Below, piece after piece: positions 7,827 through 17,300 of a stretch of 50,254 nt of DNA. The notes below the pieces were generated by a model. That model ran no database searches, was not told the DNA's origin, and saw nothing but the letters and a program-made list of their open reading frames with translations. Source of the stretch: Gemmatimonadota bacterium (GTDB lineage: Bacteria; Gemmatimonadota; Gemmatimonadetes; Longimicrobiales; Gaopeijiaceae); assembly GCA_022823365.1 (NCBI GenBank), contig JAJDXG010000051.1, positions 1-50,254 on the forward strand. The letters run 5' to 3'. How positions within the stretch are numbered: the first letter of the stretch is position 1; each line of letters starts with the position of its first letter. The position numbers were made by a program, and so were the translations under genes.

Positions 7827-9078
7827 CCGGCGTCATGCGCGCGCCGCGCAGAGCCGGGAAGAGGCCGAACAGCATCCCTGTCACGATGGCGGAGACCAGC
7901 GCCGCGATGATCGACCACAGGGGGATGGCCGCGGGGAGCGGCGTCCTCGCCTCGATTCCGGTCGCCAGCGCCGCTCCCAGCCCCAGCCCGATCGCGCCTC
8001 CCATGAAGGTCAGCACCGCGGCTTCCACCAGGAACTGCCAGAGGATCTCGTTCCGGGTTGCGCCGACCGCCTTGCGGATGCCGATCTCCCGCGTCCGCTC
8101 CGTCACCGAGATCATCATGATCCCGATCACACCGATACCGCCTACCATGAGGGCGACGGATGAGAGCGCGATCATCACCAGGAAGAACACGCCGGTGAGC
8201 TGATCGAACGTCTCGATCATCTGCTGGGACTCGATCAGCGCGAAGTTGTTGTCGTCGCCGGGGCCGAGCCCTCGCATGGACCGCAGAACCGTGGTGACCT
8301 GGTCCTTGGCTTCTTCGCGATCGAGATCGGGGCTGGGCACCACCACGAGCGACAGGAAGTTCTGAAACGGGTTTCTGGCCTTGAGTCGCTTCTCGGCGCT
8401 CGTCCAGGGGAAGATCGCGAAGTGATCGACGACTTCGGCGAAAACGTTGCCCTCCAGGTCGAAGACGCCGATGACCCGGAAGAGCGGGTTGACGCCCCGC
8501 GTCCTCGCGGACACCCGGATGCTCCGGCCAATGGGATCGCGCTGGCCGAACAACTCTTCGGCCAGGGGGCGCGAAAGGACAACGACCGCCCGCGCCTGCT
8601 GTACCTCGCTGGGAACGAAGTTGCGGCCCGCGGAGAAGTCTCCCGCCGTGTAGCTGGGCCAGCCGGCCGAGTTGCCGCTCGACTGAATGCCGGTAACGCG
8701 GTTTCCCTCGAACGACATGGTAACGTTGAAGTCGAAATCCACCGTCGCCTCGTCGACGGCGGGCAAACGTTCGATACGGCGGATCTCTTCGTGCGTGAGA
8801 TCGGGCCGGTTCCACCATGGCGGGCGCCCGCTGCCGTCCCCGGTCAGACGGATTTCGCTGAAATCGAACGGCATGACGAAGAAGTTCTCCGGGCCCGCGG
8901 CCTCGAAGGACTCGAAGATGCTGCTGCGGATTCCCGTGATCATCGCCGCCATGGTGACCACTACCGCAACCCCGATGGCTACGCCGATGATGGTGAGCCC
9001 TGCGCGCACCTTGCTCGCCCCGATCGCGCTCAGGGCGATGCGGATACCCTCGCCGAGCGTGTTCAGGTTCGCCTTCAT
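7804..9078 (-). CDS. MacB/FtsX-type ABC transporter permease (second of pair)
   Basis: Permease of 424 residues with the MacB layout: one N-terminal membrane helix (VRAGLTIIGVAIGVAVVVTMAA, about 25-47), a large periplasmic MacB_PCD-like domain (about 50-290), then three C-terminal helices with the FtsX signature TREIGIRKAVGATRNEIL between the first two and the ending MTPVRALGFE. The preceding gene ends TGATG at this start; GTG three bases upstream is an alternative. No ATP-binding domain is fused. It probably pairs with the permease gene upstream to move a substrate out through the TolC-type channel. Confidence 0.9.
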   Translation of the reverse strand: MKANLNTLGEGIRIALSAIGASKVRAGLTIIGVAIGVAVVVTMAAMITGIRSSIFESFEAAGPENFFVMPFDFSEIRLTGDGSGRPPWWNRPDLTHEEIRRIERLPAVDEATVDFDFNVTMSFEGNRVTGIQSSGNSAGWPSYTAGDFSAGRNFVPSEVQQARAVVVLSRPLAEELFGQRDPIGRSIRVSARTRGVNPLFRVIGVFDLEGNVFAEVVDHFAIFPWTSAEKRLKARNPFQNFLSLVVVPSPDLDREEAKDQVTTVLRSMRGLGPGDDNNFALIESQQMIETFDQLTGVFFLVMIALSSVALMVGGIGVIGIMMISVTERTREIGIRKAVGATRNEILWQFLVEAAVLTFMGGAIGLGLGAALATGIEARTPLPAAIPLWSIIAALVSAIVTGMLFGLFPALRGARMTPVRALGFE

Positions 9079-10319
9079 CACTCGTACCTCAGGGCATCGA
9101 CCGGATCGAGCTTGGACGCCCGCGCCGCCGGGTAGACCCCGGCGATCACGCCCACCGACACCCCCAGTACGACCCCCAGCGCGATCCAGTGGGGCGCGAC
9201 CGCCGCCGGCAGGGGGGAAACCGCGCGCACGATGAAGGTGAGCCCGACCCCGATCCCGATTCCGATCACCGCTCCCACCCCCGAGAGCGTGGCGGTTTCC
9301 ACCAGCACCTGGAACAGAATGTCCCTGCGGCGCGCCCCGATGGCCTTGCGCACCCCGATCTCTCGGGTTCGCTCCATGACCGACACCAGCATGATGTTCA
9401 TGATCACGATGCCGCCCACGACCAGCGAGATCGCCACGAGGCCGGGGAACGCGACGAAGAGCACGCGTGAGATGGTGTCCCAGAAGCTCAGGCTTTCCTC
9501 GGCCGTTTCCAGGTCGAAGTCGTTGGGCTCGCTCGGCCGCAGACCGTGCCGGGCGCGCATGATCCCTTCGAGTTCGGCCTGTGCCTCCCGGAGCGATTCC
9601 GGACTCTCGGTCTGGACGACCACCTGTCCCACGAAGTCCCGCCGGCGCACGATCCGGCGCAGCGGCGAGAGGGCGGGCGCGATGATCATGTTGTCACGCG
9701 AGAAGCCGAGCATGGATCCCTGTTCCTCGATGACGCCGACGACGCGATAGGGAATGTTCCTGATGCGCACGGTCGTGCCCAGCGGGTCCTCATCCTCGAA
9801 CAACAGCTCCGCCGCACCCTTTCCCAGCACCGCGACGGGCGCTCCCCGGCCTGCTTCCTCCTGGGAGAACGGACGACCCACCTCCACTCCGTAGTCGCGA
9901 ATGGCGAAGATCTCCGGAGAGGCGGCAACGAGCCACGCGTTTTCCAGCTTGCGGCCGCCCGGCCCTTCGACCTCACCGCCGACATTGGTCTCCGTCGCTA
10001 CCAGGGCCGGCGTCTCCAGCCGTTCGCGAATGGCCTCGGCGTCACCCAGTTCGATCCAGGGCCGGCGTGCGGCGCGGCGCTGGGAGATCGGATCGCCATC
10101 GACGACGTTCGGTCGGCTGCGCTGCACGGAAACCGTGTTTACCCCGAATACCATGGAGGACAGATCGTCCCGGATGTACCGGTCGATGCCCTCGATGATG
10201 CTGACCACCACGATCAGGAACATGATGCCGACGATGACGCCGAGGAGGCTGAAAAAGCTCTTCAGCTTCTCGCTGCGGATGTAGCCCAGCGCCAGCCGTA
10301 CGCCTTCCCAGAGCTGCAT
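9078..10319 (-). CDS. MacB/FtsX-type ABC transporter permease (first of pair)
   Basis: 413 residues with the same fold as its downstream partner: N-terminal helix (FFSLLGVIVGIMFLIVVVSI, about 22-42), periplasmic domain to about 285, and C-terminal helices around TREIGVRKAIGARRRDILF, ending KLDPVDALRYE. The pair is diverged enough to suggest a heterodimeric permease. It starts 23 bases after the adaptor gene, in the order tolC - adaptor - permease - permease. An ATPase must come from elsewhere in the genome, since none is encoded between 7804 and 14120. Confidence 0.9.
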   Translation of the reverse strand: MQLWEGVRLALGYIRSEKLKSFFSLLGVIVGIMFLIVVVSIIEGIDRYIRDDLSSMVFGVNTVSVQRSRPNVVDGDPISQRRAARRPWIELGDAEAIRERLETPALVATETNVGGEVEGPGGRKLENAWLVAASPEIFAIRDYGVEVGRPFSQEEAGRGAPVAVLGKGAAELLFEDEDPLGTTVRIRNIPYRVVGVIEEQGSMLGFSRDNMIIAPALSPLRRIVRRRDFVGQVVVQTESPESLREAQAELEGIMRARHGLRPSEPNDFDLETAEESLSFWDTISRVLFVAFPGLVAISLVVGGIVIMNIMLVSVMERTREIGVRKAIGARRRDILFQVLVETATLSGVGAVIGIGIGVGLTFIVRAVSPLPAAVAPHWIALGVVLGVSVGVIAGVYPAARASKLDPVDALRYE

Positions 10320-10342
10320 GATCGCCTAGGTCCGTCCGCGGA

Positions 10343-11677
10343 TCACGAGGCCGGCTCGTCCGGCTCTACCGAGGCACTGTCGGTCCGCACTTCCTCGCCA
10401 TCGCTGAGTTCGCGGATGCGCTGGTAGGGGCCGCTCACCACCGTGTCGCCCTCCGAGAGTCCGGAGAGCACCTCGAAGTACTCCTGTCCCGCGATCCCCA
10501 CGTTGACAGGGACGAAGTGCGCCTCGCCGTCGCGCACCACGAAGACTCCTTCCTCGTCTTCCTCGTCCTCGTCCTCGTCTTCCGTCCGCGTATTCTCCGA
10601 TTCCGTCGACCCGTCGCCGGTGTCTCCGTTTCCGAGCGTCCCGTCGCCATTCGAGCCGCTTCCTTCCGCCTCGTCCTCCGCGCGGTCACGAATCGTGAGG
10701 GCGATGATCGGAATCGCGAGGGCCTGCTCTCGAGTCTCGGTGACGATTTCGGCCGTGGTCGAAAGGTCCGGCCGCAACTCGACAGGCGGGTCGTCCAGCG
10801 TGATCACAACTTCGAAGTCGATGGTGGGGGTCTGGCCCGTGCCCGCCGTGCTCGACGGAGGCCGGATGGCGGAGTTCCCGATCTCGGTCACGGTCCCCGC
10901 GAAGTCCGTGTCCGGAAACGCGTCCAGTTCGATCGCGGCGCTGTCGCCGATGCTGATCTCCGGCACGTCGGTTTCGTCGACCTGCATGACCGCCTCGATC
11001 ACCGACAGGTCGCTGACGGTGAGCAGCAGGCTGCCCGGGTTGTTCATCGTGCCCACGATGGCGGTCTCGCCGAGCTCGATGTTCAACCGGGTGACTCTGC
11101 CCGAGATGGGAGCGCGGATGGTGGTCTTGGACAGGCGATCTTCGGCCTCGGCCAGCGTCGCTCGGGCCTGGTCCACGCCGTGCTCCGCCGCGGTGTAAAG
11201 AGCCTGCGCGACCTCGGCCTGCGTCCCGGCGTCGTCGACCTGCTGCCGGCTGACGAGCGTCGAGTCGCGCGTCCAGAGTCCCTGCATGCGGTCGTACTCG
11301 CGGGTCGCCTGGATGAGGCTGGCGTTCTGCTGGGCTGCCTGCGCCTCCCGCTGGGAGAGCCCGGCTCGCCACTGGGCCACGGCGGCCTGGAACTGCGTCT
11401 GGTCGATGCGCAGAAGTACTTGTCCTTCTTGCACATCATCGCCTTCGTCGACGTTGAGCTCAACGATGCGGCCCGAGACATCGGAGCTGATGTCCACGGT
11501 TCGCCGCGCCCGGATGTTGCCACTCGCGGTAACGATCGCTTCCAGGTCGCGCCGGACAACCTCCTCTGTGCGCACCTGCGTGCCGGTGTTGCGCGTCTGC
11601 AGCGTGGTCAGCACTCCGGCCACGACGAGCACGGTTACCACGAGCACGCCGATGGCGATCTTTGCTCTAAGCGTCAT
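10343..11677 (-). CDS. HlyD/MacA-type periplasmic efflux adaptor
   Basis: Membrane-fusion protein of 444 residues bridging the inner-membrane permeases and the TolC channel. An N-terminal anchor (KIAIGVLVVTVLVVAGVL, about 5-22) is followed by a split lipoyl domain (VDEGDDVQEGQVLLRID), a coiled-coil hairpin (about 95-175) and a beta-barrel domain. Unusual is a 55-residue Gly/Ser/Asp/Glu insert (about 335-390) ending in EDEDEDEEDEE, encoded by a run of TCCTCG-like repeats on the plus strand (10550-10583). The insert lies between the barrel and the membrane-proximal domain (FVVRDGEAHFVPV). Confidence 0.92.
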   Translation of the reverse strand: MTLRAKIAIGVLVVTVLVVAGVLTTLQTRNTGTQVRTEEVVRRDLEAIVTASGNIRARRTVDISSDVSGRIVELNVDEGDDVQEGQVLLRIDQTQFQAAVAQWRAGLSQREAQAAQQNASLIQATREYDRMQGLWTRDSTLVSRQQVDDAGTQAEVAQALYTAAEHGVDQARATLAEAEDRLSKTTIRAPISGRVTRLNIELGETAIVGTMNNPGSLLLTVSDLSVIEAVMQVDETDVPEISIGDSAAIELDAFPDTDFAGTVTEIGNSAIRPPSSTAGTGQTPTIDFEVVITLDDPPVELRPDLSTTAEIVTETREQALAIPIIALTIRDRAEDEAEGSGSNGDGTLGNGDTGDGSTESENTRTEDEDEDEEDEEGVFVVRDGEAHFVPVNVGIAGQEYFEVLSGLSEGDTVVSGPYQRIRELSDGEEVRTDSASVEPDEPAS

Positions 11678-11755
11678 TTGGATGTTGTTCCCGAATTCCG
11701 GTCCAGGACCCTGGGCACCTGTGCCCCATCGCCTTCCCTCGCACTCCGGCGGGCG

Positions 11756-13261
11756 TCAGGGCCGCAGCCTCGCGCCCACCAGTGCTTCCAGATTGGCGAG
11801 CAGGTCGTGATATGAATATATGGAGGCGACGCGTTCGCGGTCGGCCTGCGCCATGACGGTCTCCGCCTCGACCAGGTCCAGAAAGCTCGCGGAACCGACG
11901 CGGTACTGCTCGGTGGCCAGGCGCAGCTGCTCCGCCGCCACCGCCTGGTTGCGCTGCTCGATGAGTTCCGTCTCGTACGCGGTGCGGACGGCCGCCAGGC
12001 TCGAGGCGATCTGCGCCCGCAGATCCAGTTCCGCGCCTCGCAGCCGATGGCGCGCGTCTTCGCGGGCGGCGCGGGCGTTCTCGACCTGCAGCTGCCGGCT
12101 GAAGCCCTGGAACACGGGCACGCTCACCGTGAGGGAGGCGCGGGCCGGCTGGCGCGTAAAGTCGAACGGGAACGCGTTGTTCTGCGCGGCGATGGCCTCT
12201 GCCTGATCGGGCGTAAAGACGAACCCGCTGCAATCCTGTGTGGGCAGAGGATCGACCAGCCGCCCGTACACCTCGTTCAGCAGGTGACATTGCTGCTGTT
12301 GACCGATGACCCGGGCCCTGGACTGGCTGATCAGCGATTCCACGCTGGACGCCTCGCGCGTGAAGCCGCTCAGCCCCGCGCTCAGGGACAGGGAAGGGTA
12401 GTAGGAGGACCGCGCCATCTTCACGTCGCTGGCGGCAACCGCCTCATTGGCCCGCTCGGCTATGAGCCCGGGATTGCCCTCGAGCGCCATCGCCACCAGT
12501 TCCGCTTCGGACCAGACCGGCTCGCGGACATCGAACGCACTCACGACCGTGAATTGCTGCGGCACCTCGGCTCCGAGAATGACCAGCAGCGCGATGCGAG
12601 CATTGCTCACGGCGAATTCGGCCTGCAGAAGGGTGACCTCGGCACGGCCGACCGACACTTCGGCCTGGCGCACGTCGCGCGGGGTCGCCGTCCCCACCTC
12701 CAGCTGTCCTTCCGCCAGGCGCAGGTTGAAACGGGCGCGCTCAAGTTCCTGCTGGGCGAGCAGGTATCCCTCCTGCTGGCGCAGAACGTCCAGGTAGACA
12801 ATCGTGACGTCGCGAACGAGGTTGGCCTCGGCCTGGTCGATCAACGCGAACGTGGCGTTGCGGGCGGCCTTCTCCCGCCCAGGGCGAAACAGCGACTGGG
12901 CGCCGATGGAGTAGCTGAGGCCCGCGTTGTAGCTGGAGAAATAGTAGGAGGGCTCGTTGCCGAACCCCAACTGGCTGGTCGTCAGGCTTCCGAACTGTTG
13001 TTCACCTTTCCCCTGCCAGGAGAGGCTGGAGCTCAAATTGGCGAAGGGCAGCAGATCGCCGTAGGCGGAACGAACCGACCAGTCCGCGACGCGCGAGTCG
13101 TTGCGAACCGACTGGAACACGGGGTTTTGCAGCTGGGCGATGCGGATCGCTTCGTCGAGCGTGAGGCTGGAAGGCACTTCCTGCGCCTGCAGCCGGGACG
13201 ACGTCGCGCAACACAGCAGAAGCGTCAGCGCGCACCCGGCAACCGAAATCATCCTGAACAC
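11756..13261 (-). CDS. TolC-family outer-membrane efflux channel
   Basis: 501-residue outer-membrane factor. A signal peptide (MISVAGCALTLLLCCATSS, cleavage near LQAQ) precedes the repeated TolC alpha-helical and beta-strand halves: LTLDEAIRIAQLQNPVFQ, a helix ending QAEFAVSNARIALLVILG, and the second half with the family ending SFLDLVEAETVMAQADRERV. GTG at 13261 is chosen because GGGAG lies nine bases upstream; ATG at 13252 is the alternative. First gene of the efflux operon. A longer upstream reading (MKPHRT) has no fitting ribosome site. Confidence 0.92.
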   Translation of the reverse strand: MFRMISVAGCALTLLLCCATSSRLQAQEVPSSLTLDEAIRIAQLQNPVFQSVRNDSRVADWSVRSAYGDLLPFANLSSSLSWQGKGEQQFGSLTTSQLGFGNEPSYYFSSYNAGLSYSIGAQSLFRPGREKAARNATFALIDQAEANLVRDVTIVYLDVLRQQEGYLLAQQELERARFNLRLAEGQLEVGTATPRDVRQAEVSVGRAEVTLLQAEFAVSNARIALLVILGAEVPQQFTVVSAFDVREPVWSEAELVAMALEGNPGLIAERANEAVAASDVKMARSSYYPSLSLSAGLSGFTREASSVESLISQSRARVIGQQQQCHLLNEVYGRLVDPLPTQDCSGFVFTPDQAEAIAAQNNAFPFDFTRQPARASLTVSVPVFQGFSRQLQVENARAAREDARHRLRGAELDLRAQIASSLAAVRTAYETELIEQRNQAVAAEQLRLATEQYRVGSASFLDLVEAETVMAQADRERVASIYSYHDLLANLEALVGARLRP

Positions 13262-13412
13262 CGTATCGTTCTCCCTTGCTTGAATGGCGGTCTTCGGCCT
13301 GTTGCGGCCGCGAAACATACGAGCCCGTGTCCGATGGGGTTTCACCGCCGAGCCGATGCCGCGGGGATCCGGCCACTCGTCGGAGCCGCAGGATGTACCG
13401 GGCAGGGACGGC

Positions 13413-14120
13413 TCAGGATCCGGGGCGGGTCAGGCGAACGGCGGAGTATCCCGTGGAACTCTCCACGACCCGCAAGACCCTGCCCTCGGCGTCATGCCAT
13501 GCCTCCCAGCGCAGCTCTCCGGCTCGCACCCGGTAGTGCCGCGCCGGCATCACCTCCCCGCCGATGCGCAACTCGGCCGTTCCGGCGAGGATGACCTGGG
13601 CCTCGGCCTGAAATCCGTCCCGGGGCACGATGACGGGAAGGGACAGGGGACCCGGATCCGCGGGAGGCACAAGAAAGTGAAAATGATGTGCAGCGCCCCG
13701 CTCGAGGATCCTGGTGCCCGGGGCGGCCCGATACTCCTTCACCTGCTCCCCGATATCGGATGTGACGCGCGACTCGAAACGGGCGCCGCGAAGTTCGAAG
13801 CCGATCTCCCGGGCCCCCTCGCCCCCTACCTTGTTCTGATAGGCGGACGGCATCCAGCCGGCGCCGGTCAGCTCCATGAGCATGTCCATCGTGTTCGCTC
13901 CGTCGGGGAGGGCGGCGCGAATCTGCCCCGCGGCGATGACCCGGGCCTCGCTCCCGGTGCCCACCTGACGGATCGAGAAGGTCTCGGTCCCCACTCCCCT
14001 GCCGTTGACGGCCACCTGGAACTCGCCCCGGTCCAGGATGGTGATCTGCGCGGAAGCGCCGCTGGATGGAGGGGATCCGGCAAGGGTGAACAGCAGTACA
14101 GGGAGAAGAATGCGTCGCAC
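13413..14120 (-). CDS. Exported protein of unknown function
   Basis: About 235 residues with a clear signal peptide (MRRILLPVLLFTLAGS, cleavage near GASAQ). The mature part looks all-beta: LDRGEFQVAVNGRGVGTETF, later MLMELTGAGWMPSAYQNK, then a C-terminal AELRIGGEVMPARHYRV and RVLRVVESSTGYSAVRL. The pattern recalls periplasmic proteins with repeated beta-strands such as the DUF6134/DUF3108 type, but I do not recognise it firmly. GTG at 14120 is preferred (GAGG eight bases upstream); ATG at 14156 is the alternative. It lies upstream of tolC on the same strand, 150 bases away, and is divergent from the large kinase. Confidence 0.72.
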   Translation of the reverse strand: MRRILLPVLLFTLAGSPPSSGASAQITILDRGEFQVAVNGRGVGTETFSIRQVGTGSEARVIAAGQIRAALPDGANTMDMLMELTGAGWMPSAYQNKVGGEGAREIGFELRGARFESRVTSDIGEQVKEYRAAPGTRILERGAAHHFHFLVPPADPGPLSLPVIVPRDGFQAEAQVILAGTAELRIGGEVMPARHYRVRAGELRWEAWHDAEGRVLRVVESSTGYSAVRLTRPGS

Positions 14121-14300
14121 GGACGGAGCCTCGGTCGCAAGTGATCGAAACGACATCCGACTACACCCCAGCCAGGGGACGGATCCTGCAAACCGATTCC
14201 CGCATGTCACCGATTGCAGCGGTCGCGGAGCAGCCGCGGGCCTCGCGGTCCGGTCCTCCGGAGGCTGGGAAGCGGATGCGCAACGCGCGCTGACGCCACG

Positions 14301-17300
14301 ATGAACGGCGTTTCCTCCTTGCTCAGGGGCCTCCTGCGGGCCGGGTCACGACAGTCCGCCGTGTCCGCGCTGTTGTGGCTGAGCGTGGCGGCACTGGCGG
14401 TATGGACGCGCTGGTCCGCGCCCGGATGGCTGCTGGTGAGTGCGCTGGCGGCTGTTCCGGGCGGGCTCCGGATGCTGTCCCGCCGGTCTGGTCGCGATCG
14501 CTGGACTTTCGCCGCCGCTCTTGTCCTTCTGGCCGGGATCGCGAGCGGGATGCTGGGTTCCACGCGCTTCGCACTGGTGACCGGTGACTGGGATCGGTTC
14601 CGGAGCGGACGCGAGGCCCGCCTGGAAGCGGCCCTGGACCAGCGCTTCGAGACCTTGATCGACCACGGTACGGCAGCAGTCTCGCGGGTCGCCGGCCGGG
14701 AGTTCGACGGGGGCTCGCCCGGCTACTGGGCGTTTCTGGAAGACGTCCGGCGCGAAGCCGACCTGCATGCCATCGCGGTATTCGACGCGCGCACGGACCT
14801 CGTCGCCTGGGCAGGCAATCATCAGGGGGTTGTGCCCCTCGATGCCCGCTCGGGCTGGGACCGGTACGTATTCGGGCAAGGCCCGGTCTACAGCTATCTG
14901 TACTTCACCGAACGCATCGGCGCGAGCGGCGCGACCGCGGTGGCCGCCGCGCTGCTCCAGAGCGACATGCCTCCCGACGTACCCGACGAGGAGGCCGCCT
15001 TCGCCACGCGATTCGGGTCCGACGTCGGAAGGGCGATCCGGATCACGCACTCCGAACAGGCAACGGGTCCCGCCATACGCGACTTCAACTGGCAGGAGCG
15101 GACGCTCTTTTCCATCTCCTCCGAGGAGGTGACGCAGGGGGAGGCGTTCGAGTCGGTTCGGAGGGCATGGAGCCGGGTGGTCGCCGGCCTCGCGGTAACG
15201 GCCTGGTTGCTGCTGCTCATCGGCCTCAGGACCAGGCCATATCACGCCGTCCTGGCCGCGGCGACCCTGGCCCTGCTCGCGACCGTGCTGCCGTTCGGCG
15301 ATCTGCTGGGCGTCTCCGGACTGTTTTCGCCGGCTCGCTTCCTTCTCCCCGGGACCACCGAGGGCACGCTGGGCCGCGTGTTGGCGCTCGGGCTGGCGGG
15401 GGCGTTCATCGCGGGACTTCTGCCCGGGGGCGTCCGCGGACGCGGCGCTCCGTTGATCGGCTCAGCTATCGCCGGCATCGGGTTCGCGGCAGTGATTCAC
15501 TGGTTCTCGCTCGCGCCCACGACATCGCAACTGGGTGGTGCGACGGGCTACTGGCTGATCTACCAGTGCGCGCTGACCTCCGTGCTGGTCGTCGTGGCCG
15601 CGCTGGCGCTTCGACTCGCCACCCGGCCCGCGCCTGCGTCGGGGAGGCCGTCCCTGGTCGCGGCCGGCCTGCTTCTGGCGCTGGTGCTCAGCCTGCTGGT
15701 GCACAGCGTGTCCCTCGGTTCGCCTCCCACCCCCACCTGGGCTGGTGTCCTGTGGGCGCTCCCGGTGGCCCTGATCGGCTTGGGCCGACAACCCGCCACA
15801 ACGTGGCGCGGCTCGGTTGCGACGGGGGCGGCTGCGGTCCTGCTCGCCGCGAGCGCAGCGCTGCCGTTCACCTGGGGCGGGCGTGTCGCGGCGCAGCGTG
15901 AGGTCGCCGAGCAACGTCTTTCGACCCTCGGGAACCAGGTCAATCCCTATCTGCAGTTTCTCCTCGAGGGCTTGTCCGAGAGAACGGACTCCCTGTTCGA
16001 GAGCGGAGCCCGCGGCACCGGGCTTCTCTACGGCACCTGGCGCGCGAGCGGTCTCGCCCAGGAGGGAGTCGCCGTCTGGATCGACCGCTGGACTCCCGGC
16101 GGACTGCCCAGCGACGCGTTGCGTATCGGCGTTTCCGATCCCCGTCCCTCGATCGTGGACGACTATCTGGACGAAGCCGCGCTCGGAGCCACGGTACTGC
16201 AGCTTCAGTCGGAGGAGGTACACTACCTCGGTCTCGCGGTGCTGCCGGACCGATCGGTGATCACCGTCGCTGTGCCCCCGCGGCGAGGCTTCAGCACGGC
16301 CCTCTTCCCGGATGTCCCCTTCGGGCGGGACCGGGCGGACGAGGGGACCGTCACCCTGCTGCCGCTCAACGAGGACGATCCGTCGCCGACGCGGGAGGCC
16401 CCGCGGTGGGAGCGGACCTCCCAGGGATGGCAGGGCGAGCAGACCATCCTGTTCCCCGAGGGATGGTACAACGCACACTACGAGGTGGAACTCCCCGGGA
16501 CGGCGGTGCTCGTGGCGGGAACCGTGCTCGTCCTGCTGCTCGATCTGCTGATCGTGGCCGGTCTGTGGGGCGTTGGCTGGTGCAGCAGCCGGGGCCTCCC
16601 GCGCGCGCCGATGCGGCTGGGCCCCGGGGCGGGCCGCAGCTTTCGGGCGCAGGTCACGTTCGCCCTGTTCCTGTTCTTTCTCATCCCCGCCTTTGCGTTT
16701 GCCGCCATCGCCTCCAGGACCCTGGACCGGGCCGTGGTTCGAACCGCCGAAGCGCTGGCGGACCGCGCGGTGGCGGACGCCGCCGAGGACTTCCTCGCCC
16801 TGCAGGGGCAGGTGGGACTGCTGCCCACCAGCACCGGCACGGTCCTCCTTCTGTATCAGGACGGCGAGCTGATCCGAAGCTCCCGGCCGGCGTTCCTCGA
16901 ACTGGGCGTCCAGTATTCCTGGCTGCCCGCGCAGGTCCATCGGTCGCTCGAGGACGGGGAAGCGGTGCTCGTGCACGCGAACGTGCGTCGCTGGGGCGGG
17001 GAATACGTGCTTGCGTATCGGCGGCTTCAGACCGGACAGGTGCTGGCCTCGGCGGCCCCGCTGGATGCCGGCGCGACGGCGTTCGAGCAGAACGATCTGA
17101 TCCTGCTGCTGGCGTTCGCCGTGGTCACCGGGATCGCACTGTCGCTTGGGCTGGCGCTGCTGGTGGGCCGTCGGCTGGCGAACCCCATTCGCACCCTGCG
17201 GCTGGCGTCGGAGCGAGTGGGCGAGGGGAACCTGGGGGTGCGGTTGCCGGAGACGCGCACCGATGAGTTCGGCACCGTCTTCCTGGCGTTCAACCGAATG

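Noticed and set aside
13262..13412. Promoter for the tolC operon (TATGTT on the minus strand)
   Set aside because: The TATGTT box has no acceptable -35 element at 15 to 18 bases, so I did not annotate it.
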